A stretch of 64,000 nt of DNA from an uncultured Lachnospiraceae bacterium (GTDB taxonomy: Bacteria; Bacillota; Clostridia; Lachnospirales; Lachnospiraceae): contig CAMVRS010000003.1 of assembly GCA_947169935.1 (NCBI GenBank), positions 1 through 64,000 of the forward strand, given 5' to 3'. Both the position numbers and the translations under genes were made by a program. The notes below the pieces were generated by a model, which was not told the origin of the DNA, made no database searches, and worked only from the letters and a program-made list of their open reading frames with translations. Numbering within the stretch: position 1 is the stretch's first letter; every line of letters starts with the position of its first letter. This document shows, piece after piece, positions 1 through 8,547 of the stretch.

Positions 1-852
1 ATGCTTGCGGCCTGCGGTGATGAAAGTAAAGCCGAAGGGGAAGTGCAGCAGGAGGATATTGTGATACAGGAAGATTTCGGATCCGAAGCGCCGGTAACAG
101 AGACACCTGTATCGGAGACTGCGGAATCCGGGGATCCGGAGGAGACGCCGGCAGCAGATGCTATAGCAGATCCTGCTGCAGAGCAGGGGAATGAAGAACA
201 GTCATTAACAGAAGAAAAGGAGGAATATGAGATGAAGGATCCTGTACTTTTATACATGGGGCATGCTAGCCTGCGCATAGTAACGGGAGAGGATAAGGTG
301 ATCTATATCGATCCTTTTGCCGGCAGCGGTTATGATATGACTGCAGATCTGATACTGCAGACCCATGATCACTTTGATCATAAGGACATGTCAAAGATAA
401 GCAGTAAGAGCAGCGACTGTGTAGTGATAACACAGAAGGAAGCGCTGAGCGGCGGAACCCATAACAGCTTTGATCAGGGCTATGTAAAGGTAGAAGCCGT
501 GGAAGCAGGTTATAATAAAAACCATGATAAGAAAAACTGCGTGGGCTATATACTGACCTTTAGTAACGGTGCAACGCTTTATGTAAGCGGCGATACCTCA
601 AAGACAGAACAGATGCCGGAGCTGGCTGCAAGGAATCTGGATTACGCTTTCTTCTGCTGTGACGGCGTATTCAACATGGATGCAGCCGAAGCTTCCGAAT
701 GTGCATCACTTGTGGGCGCAAAGGTGAGTATTCCTTATCATACCGGCTCCGCCAGCGAAACTATTTTTGATGAAGCCAATGCAGCAAAGTTCACCGCTCC
801 CGGCGCGTATATATTGAAGCCGGGTGAGGAGCTGGTGCTGGAGAAAAGATAG
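1..852 (+). CDS. MBL-fold metal-dependent hydrolase, lipoprotein-like (5' partial)
   Basis: Metallo-beta-lactamase-fold hydrolase related to the UlaG/UPF0173 group. The metal motif H122-x-H124-x-D126-H127 is intact, with D198 (in a GDT context) and H247 as further expected ligands. Residues 2-5 read L-A-A-C, a lipobox with the lipidated cysteine at 5, but no signal peptide precedes it, so the true start is probably upstream of the window and the ATG at base 1 is internal. Residues 6-75 are an acidic Glu/Thr/Pro linker, which fits a surface-tethered enzyme. It ends 23 bases before the giant gene at 876, so the two could be co-transcribed, although base composition shifts sharply at that junction. 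Substrate unknown. Confidence 0.75.
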   Translation: MLAACGDESKAEGEVQQEDIVIQEDFGSEAPVTETPVSETAESGDPEETPAADAIADPAAEQGNEEQSLTEEKEEYEMKDPVLLYMGHASLRIVTGEDKVIYIDPFAGSGYDMTADLILQTHDHFDHKDMSKISSKSSDCVVITQKEALSGGTHNSFDQGYVKVEAVEAGYNKNHDKKNCVGYILTFSNGATLYVSGDTSKTEQMPELAARNLDYAFFCCDGVFNMDAAEASECASLVGAKVSIPYHTGSASETIFDEANAAKFTAPGAYILKPGEELVLEKR

Positions 853-875
853 TAGATGGGGATTGGAGAAGTAAA

Positions 876-3800
876 ATGAAGGGTATAGTTCTTTCTGTAA
901 TAAAAAACAATAAGGGGTTTTACGGTTTTATTAAAACGGATATAAAGAATTATTATTATGACCTTTCAAGCATTAATGCCGGCCTGTATATGAAGAAAGG
1001 GATCGTGGTTGAATTCGATATAGTAAAACTGGATGACGGAAGGGACAAAGCAGTAAATGTCAGGGGGGTAGAAGAAAAAGAGTATCCGGTTGAGAAGGAG
1101 ATGGAAGATACGCTATATGATCAAAAGGATTATATATCATATCTTCGTAATACATGTACTATTGACTCGGATATCGGGAAGATGAGTGAAATTCAACTGG
1201 GAAGAGTTTTCAATTATGCATATCAATTGTTAAATGAAGGTAAAACGGAGTTTAAGTTAAATTTCTTTCAGAAAGAATTGATCTTATGCAGACGAGGGTG
1301 TGATTTTGTTAAGAAATGGAAAGGGGAGGAAGGTTATCCTAATATAATTCTGGTGAATTACGCACAGTCTTCTTTGTGTGATTTTGATGCAAATGATGAT
1401 GTGGGGTATATAACAAAACAGATAAACAATGTTGGAAGTGATACTAAAATTAATAACAGTTTCACATCTATTAACAACCGCTTTGAAACCTGTAAGGATT
1501 CTCTGACATTTTTGATATATCTGATAAGAATAATTTCCGGAAATTCGAGTAGAAATACCGAGAGAGTAATAGGTGAATATTGTACATACTTAAAGAGTCT
1601 TAATACAGATAAATTCGCTAACCGGATGGACTTTTCATCTGTTTTGGATACTTTTGAGAGATTTATAGAAATAGTCCGGCGGGATGTGGTTATTGAACCC
1701 TTAAGTCTAAATTGTTGTACAAATATACTGTCTGTATTTCTGAATTTAAATAGCTTTGAGAGAATAAATCATATTATAGATCTTATATGTGATGATCAGA
1801 GTCCGCTGCACCTGATATGTAATCTTATCGATAATTATGGATCATGGAATAAAGAATCTTTTCATTCTCTTTACACAAACGGGATCAGCTTACGATTGAT
1901 AGAGAAAATATGTGCGTGTATTTTGGATAAAGGATCCGATCCCATGCACATAAGTGAAAGTGAGTTGAGAATACTGGCTTTTTCATTATATGAAGGTGGG
2001 GATGCCGTTTTAGATGAGATTATCAGGTATGCTAAAAAGGAAAAAGAGTTTGCGATAATGAACTCTTTTTCTGTTGTAGTAGAAAAAACAGAGTCAGATG
2101 ACGCCTGGTTTTTATTTGCTTCTTATATCTATGAAAACATATATGCGAATTCAAGTAAAGAAGAAAAAAACAGATTAGATCATATATCGGCTGATGTATT
2201 AAATAAATGGAAAGAGATATCAGACCGGTTTTATCATAATAAACTATCTATAGTAGGAGAATTATGTCAGGAGAATGAAACCGAGTACTTAAGCCTGTTT
2301 AAAACTTTTGAGGACGAAACCGAGAAAGAAAATGAGTTACAGAAGAAATATAATGAATGGTATGGTGAAACCCGGAAATGGTATGTTAGTTTAAACTTAG
2401 AAGATATTGAGAAATGTCTGAATGATGTATATTCAAAGAAAGCATATTATACATTTGCTTTCTTATATGAGTATCTGATAGAAAGCAATAAAGGGGTAGA
2501 TAAAAAGTATACTGAAATGTATATAGAATCCCTGAGCCTGCTGCGGATGTATGGCCGGATAATACGGTTTGTCAGGGATAATAAAAAGTTTTCGGAAGAA
2601 GAGAGAGAAAGAAATATAGTTCGGGCAATATGTGAGAATTTCGACAAATACGGTTTTTCAAATGAGGCGCTTTTGATCTTTGATGAGGAACTTTCTATCA
2701 CTAATGCTATTGAAATGATAGAAAGGAATCTAAGCAGTACAAAATATACGCTATTACTGTCATTGATCATTCTGTATGCTCAAAATAATGAACTGCTCAA
2801 AAGTGTATACTTGTATTCTATATATCATGGTCACGCAGAAACCGGACATACACGGATCTATTCCCAGTATAGAGATAAATATAAAAAGTATTTTACCAAA
2901 ATACATAACCACTATGAGGTAATATTAAAAGCATTTGACGCTTTATCCGGCAGAAAGTTGTTTGCTTTTTTACAATGGGCATCATCTATTATTATTCCCG
3001 GATTTTCGGAGTACAACCCGGGCAGGATAATATTTTCATACTTTTGGGATATGCTGTTGAAGGATCCCAATGATGTATTAACCTGGAAAAAAATCATCTC
3101 TCATTTATATGAACATAAGGAAATTGAAGCAAATCGGTGGGTTCTTTGCGTTTCTGCAATAACAGCGCATCATATGTTCGATATACCTTATTTAGCTGAG
3201 CTGCATGATATTTTTGTCTCCGTATTAGAGATGCCCAATAGGAATGTTTGGCCTGAAAATCTATTGTACTTTACAGCAAGATATATAGTTGACACAGATG
3301 ATCAGATCTTATGTGAAAAACTCAATAAGATATTAGAGGATTCAAACATAATTGATAAACTGTTATATGAAAATGTTTGGTGTGATATTTCGCAGCAAAT
3401 GGGATTCTTTATTGATTATTGCACAACAAAGCTTAGAGAAACCAGCGATATTGTATATTTTAATATCCTGACAACAATTAACAAGGATATGAGTGGAACA
3501 GATCTTGTTGAACTGTCTTCATTTTCGGTCGACAAGATATATTTACTGAAAAAGCTATGCAGTTACTATTTGGAGAATAAAAACCGGGAAGATGCCTTAT
3601 CATTACTATTAAACGAAAATATATGGAAAAACCTTACATATCAGGAAAGCGAACTTCTTGGAGCAGTAAAAATGCTTTATATGAGTTATGATGAATATTT
3701 TAAAATCAATCCTGATCTGTTTGATGATGATATAAAAATAGACAGGTTTAAGAGAGATATCTCTATAATCCTGAAGGATTATCCTTCACAACAAGCCCTG

Positions 3801-6800
3801 ATTGAATTCAAGGATATCTGTTTGGATCCGGCTCATAAACTGCGTGTTTTTTCGGCTGTATTCGGGGTTTATGGGAACGATGATATATATCATGAATACC
3901 AATATAGTTATAAAGAGTGTAAGCAGCTTGGTATTGAATGTGAATATATGGCATTTTTGAAGAAGTGTTTTATATCCCAGTTGTTTTATAATTCAACATA
4001 TGAGTTTTTCTATAAGCTTTGGAGATATTACAGGCTCCTGATCATTATTAATTGGAATTCTGTCAAAGCGAAACCGGCCGGTGAAGTGATCGATATAATG
4101 AATAAATACCATGATCATGAAATGGCAGAGCGCTTAGGATTTGAGAATTTTAAAGATGCATTATATCAATTAATGGATTCAGAGGAATTAACTATTGAAA
4201 ACAGGCAACTTATATTTTTCTGTCTCCTTAGTGAAGATTTTACTCCGCTGTTTGGCGAAAACAAAGAAGTACTATTATCAATAAATGCCGGGGTGGCAGG
4301 ATTGATCAGGTATCTGATCAGCTTTTTGGATTACAGGGATATAAATCAAAAGCTGTTTGTAGAATTCTGCGATACGCTCGTAAAAAAAGAGTTTTCAGAC
4401 GCTTTGCTTGTTTCTGCGAAAAAAATATCAATTATGTTCTCTAACCTGGCAGATATAATATCAAAAAGTAATGATCACGAAACGGACATATCAATAATAA
4501 GGGAACATATGCAGTTAGCCCCTTCAGCAAGCGTATATAAAATACTTTTGTTGAATGATGATGAATTTAATGCAAAGGATGAACTTTACACTGCTATTCT
4601 GGCAGCAAGACAGCTGCCATTTAAGATATTCGATGCTATCAGAGTAAGTGTTATAAAGAAAAACAATACGAATCCGGAAAGATATGAAAGGCTGGCATTG
4701 CTGCTTTCCGATATAGGATACACTTATGCAAGATCACAATATAATCATATTCAGTCATTGGCATATGCGATAAACGGAGAAAAGGAAAAATTACGTTCTA
4801 TAGTTTCAATGAAAGATTCCTTTGATGCTATTCCGATCGAATGGGAAGAAGAGACAAAGCGGTTAATAGATTATTCGGAAAGTGAAGAAGGCATGGATTT
4901 TGTTCCGCTCAGGTCTATCTCCTTTATCGGTGCAGGGCAGAGTCAAAAGGGTGATATCTCTTATGCAAATGAATTGTTTAAACTGTATAAGGTAGAAAAC
5001 GATAATGATGATGATGCGGTAATTAAAGAAGCATATCGTGAATTCTGCAATTTAAACAATGATATAAGAACAAGGATAGTAAATGGATTACGGGTCTTTA
5101 AATATCTTATAAATAATAAAAACTATAAACAGAATAATGAACTGCTGGAATATCATAATATGGCATTTGATTTAGGTATTGTTGTGACCGCTAAAGAATC
5201 GTCTGTTTCACCGGACAGGAAATTATCTGCACTTGTCGATATTTTTAAAAACTGTGGCCTGACAAAGAAACAACAGCAACAGGTATATGACAATTTTGCT
5301 GTATTATATAAAGATCTGTCCATATCCCAGTGGATAAGCTATTGCCAGGATATTTCAAATATTGTTCTGTCATCGGGGGATATAGAGGGTTCGCAGGAAA
5401 TTCTGAAAATATGCGGGCAGATCAACGGTATAGCTCCGGGATTATCAGATACCGGTAATTGTCCGACTGAAAGCTTATATGAGCAGTTGAAGAAAATAAA
5501 CTATATAGGGCAGTCTTCATTTTCAGTTTCCATAATGAGATCGGTGGAAAAGGAGAAGAGCAGAATAGAAAATTCCATAAGGATCAATGCTGAAATAGAG
5601 AATGTCCGGGCAGGATGTAACAAAGCCGTATGCGATGGATATATTTATATCTGTTTAAGCAATATTGGAGGAACGACTGTCGATTTATATTCGAATACGG
5701 ACATACAGATATATGTCGAGACTTTGGATGGTACTAAACAGTATACACCTTTATCTGCTGAAATATCCGGTATTAAAGAACTAAGACCCGGTTGGATAAC
5801 CGGATGTAGGGTGGATATATCCAAAATCTGTGAAAGCAGAGAGTTTGGCGACGAATTACGTGTGAAAGCCAATATAAAAGTTAATAATATCCTTATCTCT
5901 TCTGTAGAAGAAACGATGGTAGTTTCAGGGCCTGTAGAATTAAAAGAAATGCCCGAACCACGCAGAAACGGTTATTATGTTGATCTTGCAGTAGGAGACA
6001 ATGAAGAAGACAGAAAAATATATGGCAGGGATGAAGAGAAGAAAGATATTAAATATGCCGTATCAACCGGTAAGGCGGTAATTTATGGACCATCACGTAT
6101 AGGAAAAACCTCTTTATTGAACTGGTTAATTTATTCGCATGCGAAAGAGAGCAAAAACGTAATTACTGTTTTAGTTGGCGGAGAAGGCGGAAAAGGCAAG
6201 GAAAATGATTATATTCGAAATGCTAAAGATGGGAATCTGTTAGATTATTCTGATAATCATTCAATGGCTGAATACTTATTAATAGATGTGATCCTGAATG
6301 GATTGGAAGTATCATCCAGAAAAATGAACGTTCAATTTCCTATTGAATTAATGGGTAATGAAGAAAACCTGATCGCGGACATGCGTGAAATCCTGAATAA
6401 GACGGAAAGACCAATTCTGGAAAGATATTATGATCTGCATTATCTATTGAAGAATAAAGGATTTGAAATATGGATCTTATATGATGAGTTCCAGCAGGTT
6501 GTGGAAAAATGGGGTAATGTTGAAATTCAGGAACCGGATGAATTCATTGAGGTGTGCGATAGTATTAATGAGAGAACTATAAATAATATAAAGCTCGTAT
6601 TTTGTGGCTCAGATGAATTGCTAAAGCAGATGGTTCTGGTAAAAAGCAACTCAATATGGAGAAAGAAAATCTTTGAAGCTGCGGAGTCGGTTAGAATAGG
6701 ACCGATCCAAAAAGTAAAGAGTGGCAAGCCTGATGAGTTTACAGAAATGATCGAACAGGATAAGGCAGTCCTTACTCCGGGTCTGCACTATTCAAGGGCA

Positions 6801-8474
6801 GCAATGGAAACATTATGCATTTATTCAGACAGAGTGCCGCTTTATGCAAAAGAAATATGCAATACGGTTCTTGGTGAGGTGAAAAGAATATGCAGTGATG
6901 GGCGGTTTGGAAGGAACGTAATATATTCATATGATATATCAATGGCCACTAAATATCTGCTCGATCTGCAAAACTATGCATTAAACCATCCTTCGGACGA
7001 AAACCACAAAGATAAAATTGTGGCAATTTATGATGCTGTAACTAAAGGGCTGGATGAAAATTCTGACAAGCAATATTTATGGCTGATGGCTAAATGGTTT
7101 ATGAATAATCCTTCGGAAAACCATTTCCGTTTCAAAGAGTATCTGAAAGAGAAGAAATGGCGACTGATCGAAGGAGAATCCCAATTACGCGACAGATTGG
7201 AAATAGCCTGTGTTCGCGGAATATTACGCGGAAATGAGGATAACGGATATACGTTTTCAACGCCCTTTTATTATAGTGCTTTTTGCGGTACTGTCCATAA
7301 CCTGAGAACAGAAACGATAATAGAAGAGGAAGTCAAAGAAGAATCAGATGATATAGAATATGAGAATGAACCTATTGCGATATCCGAAAAGATAATTGAT
7401 CTCTGGGGGGCACTGGCAAAAGTTAATTCTTCCAATCCCGGAAAACAGACTGCAACGGAGAATATCAGACAGCATATCGGAAATATAATAAATGCAAAAC
7501 AGATCAATACAGATGGTGCAAGCGGTTCTATTGATGAAGGAGGGAATACATATAATAATATAAATATCCAGGCTATACAAATAAACCGGATAGCCGATTC
7601 AATTACCGGATTATCAGGCTTAATAGATGATGTATATAATAATAAAACCCGGGTTAGTATTGAAAAAATAGATGAAAAATTAAAGGGCCTGCCCAAATTA
7701 TCGCTGTTATCGCCCGGTGCTGAAATATGTCATGAAGATGAACTGGCAGTTTATGATACTGACAGCTATGTTGATACAGTTGAAGAAGGTGTGAAAAAAT
7801 CCTTTGAGAATAACCGGAAATTCCATGGAATGACCCTCGTTGACTGGATGAACGCAAATAGGGATAAACTTACGGGGATTGGTATTCTTCAAGAGGATAT
7901 GGACTATGTACTGTCACTTCAGGAACGGGACAGAACAAGTGTGATCATCTCAGTATATTTGAGATGCCTGTTTGATGAATTAATGGAAATTTCAACAGGA
8001 ACGGATTCAGCCATGGCTGTTGACTATTCTCCTGTTACGATCATGTTAGGTAAAACACTTGAGAGATTACTGAAAGAAAACCATCTTCCGATCTACCTTG
8101 ATCCTTCTGTTTGGGTAAATGAGGTAAAGACGTATAACGAAAACACAACATATCCATCAACCGTCATATCGTTTAATGGAATTTCAACGATAGGTACATT
8201 TACAACAGCTTTGTTTTCCATGTTTAGTATTGCAGAATCCGATCCGGAGAAAATTGAAAAAGAGGAAAACAGAGATAATTTTGTGGAGAGGACCGGAACA
8301 GATGAAAACAGATGGAAACAATATATGCGTAATCTGAATAAAGCGAAGAAGATCCGAAATAAAACAGGTCATATTGAAACGGTGACCAGGAATGACTGCA
8401 ATACATTTATAAACTTAGTGCTAACTTCAAAATTATTAAAAAATACGGTTGATTATGTAAATAACAGACATTGA
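876..8474 (+). CDS. Giant cold-shock / solenoid / STAND NTPase / HEPN-like protein
   Basis: A 2532-residue protein that I do not recognise as a named family. Residues 1-62 resemble a cold-shock (OB-fold) domain, with G-F-Y-G-F-I in the RNP1 position. About 75-1560 is almost entirely helical with solenoid character. About 1565-1690 looks like a beta-sandwich. A STAND/AAA-type NTPase follows: Walker A GPSRIGKTS at 1738-1746 (K1744), Walker B ILYDEF with D1870/E1871, a CGSDE sensor-like segment, and a winged helix near 2060-2150. The C-terminal part (about 2290-2532) is helical and carries R2494-N-K-T-G-H2499, matching the HEPN ribonuclease pattern R[N/D/H]x(3-5)H. Inference: nucleic-acid or protein sensing by the solenoid, NTP-driven switching, and RNA cleavage as output, as in STAND immune proteins. 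GGAG lies about 10 bases before the ATG. Codon use is very AT-rich compared with most of the window, suggesting transfer. It is followed by the WYL gene at 8548. Confidence 0.7.
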   Translation: MKGIVLSVIKNNKGFYGFIKTDIKNYYYDLSSINAGLYMKKGIVVEFDIVKLDDGRDKAVNVRGVEEKEYPVEKEMEDTLYDQKDYISYLRNTCTIDSDIGKMSEIQLGRVFNYAYQLLNEGKTEFKLNFFQKELILCRRGCDFVKKWKGEEGYPNIILVNYAQSSLCDFDANDDVGYITKQINNVGSDTKINNSFTSINNRFETCKDSLTFLIYLIRIISGNSSRNTERVIGEYCTYLKSLNTDKFANRMDFSSVLDTFERFIEIVRRDVVIEPLSLNCCTNILSVFLNLNSFERINHIIDLICDDQSPLHLICNLIDNYGSWNKESFHSLYTNGISLRLIEKICACILDKGSDPMHISESELRILAFSLYEGGDAVLDEIIRYAKKEKEFAIMNSFSVVVEKTESDDAWFLFASYIYENIYANSSKEEKNRLDHISADVLNKWKEISDRFYHNKLSIVGELCQENETEYLSLFKTFEDETEKENELQKKYNEWYGETRKWYVSLNLEDIEKCLNDVYSKKAYYTFAFLYEYLIESNKGVDKKYTEMYIESLSLLRMYGRIIRFVRDNKKFSEEERERNIVRAICENFDKYGFSNEALLIFDEELSITNAIEMIERNLSSTKYTLLLSLIILYAQNNELLKSVYLYSIYHGHAETGHTRIYSQYRDKYKKYFTKIHNHYEVILKAFDALSGRKLFAFLQWASSIIIPGFSEYNPGRIIFSYFWDMLLKDPNDVLTWKKIISHLYEHKEIEANRWVLCVSAITAHHMFDIPYLAELHDIFVSVLEMPNRNVWPENLLYFTARYIVDTDDQILCEKLNKILEDSNIIDKLLYENVWCDISQQMGFFIDYCTTKLRETSDIVYFNILTTINKDMSGTDLVELSSFSVDKIYLLKKLCSYYLENKNREDALSLLLNENIWKNLTYQESELLGAVKMLYMSYDEYFKINPDLFDDDIKIDRFKRDISIILKDYPSQQALIEFKDICLDPAHKLRVFSAVFGVYGNDDIYHEYQYSYKECKQLGIECEYMAFLKKCFISQLFYNSTYEFFYKLWRYYRLLIIINWNSVKAKPAGEVIDIMNKYHDHEMAERLGFENFKDALYQLMDSEELTIENRQLIFFCLLSEDFTPLFGENKEVLLSINAGVAGLIRYLISFLDYRDINQKLFVEFCDTLVKKEFSDALLVSAKKISIMFSNLADIISKSNDHETDISIIREHMQLAPSASVYKILLLNDDEFNAKDELYTAILAARQLPFKIFDAIRVSVIKKNNTNPERYERLALLLSDIGYTYARSQYNHIQSLAYAINGEKEKLRSIVSMKDSFDAIPIEWEEETKRLIDYSESEEGMDFVPLRSISFIGAGQSQKGDISYANELFKLYKVENDNDDDAVIKEAYREFCNLNNDIRTRIVNGLRVFKYLINNKNYKQNNELLEYHNMAFDLGIVVTAKESSVSPDRKLSALVDIFKNCGLTKKQQQQVYDNFAVLYKDLSISQWISYCQDISNIVLSSGDIEGSQEILKICGQINGIAPGLSDTGNCPTESLYEQLKKINYIGQSSFSVSIMRSVEKEKSRIENSIRINAEIENVRAGCNKAVCDGYIYICLSNIGGTTVDLYSNTDIQIYVETLDGTKQYTPLSAEISGIKELRPGWITGCRVDISKICESREFGDELRVKANIKVNNILISSVEETMVVSGPVELKEMPEPRRNGYYVDLAVGDNEEDRKIYGRDEEKKDIKYAVSTGKAVIYGPSRIGKTSLLNWLIYSHAKESKNVITVLVGGEGGKGKENDYIRNAKDGNLLDYSDNHSMAEYLLIDVILNGLEVSSRKMNVQFPIELMGNEENLIADMREILNKTERPILERYYDLHYLLKNKGFEIWILYDEFQQVVEKWGNVEIQEPDEFIEVCDSINERTINNIKLVFCGSDELLKQMVLVKSNSIWRKKIFEAAESVRIGPIQKVKSGKPDEFTEMIEQDKAVLTPGLHYSRAAMETLCIYSDRVPLYAKEICNTVLGEVKRICSDGRFGRNVIYSYDISMATKYLLDLQNYALNHPSDENHKDKIVAIYDAVTKGLDENSDKQYLWLMAKWFMNNPSENHFRFKEYLKEKKWRLIEGESQLRDRLEIACVRGILRGNEDNGYTFSTPFYYSAFCGTVHNLRTETIIEEEVKEESDDIEYENEPIAISEKIIDLWGALAKVNSSNPGKQTATENIRQHIGNIINAKQINTDGASGSIDEGGNTYNNINIQAIQINRIADSITGLSGLIDDVYNNKTRVSIEKIDEKLKGLPKLSLLSPGAEICHEDELAVYDTDSYVDTVEEGVKKSFENNRKFHGMTLVDWMNANRDKLTGIGILQEDMDYVLSLQERDRTSVIISVYLRCLFDELMEISTGTDSAMAVDYSPVTIMLGKTLERLLKENHLPIYLDPSVWVNEVKTYNENTTYPSTVISFNGISTIGTFTTALFSMFSIAESDPEKIEKEENRDNFVERTGTDENRWKQYMRNLNKAKKIRNKTGHIETVTRNDCNTFINLVLTSKLLKNTVDYVNNRH

Positions 8475-8547
8475 ATACAGGAGTAAACAATATATAACAT
8501 TACATAAAGTAAAGGTTTTCTTATATGTTAAACATTGGAGATTTCAG

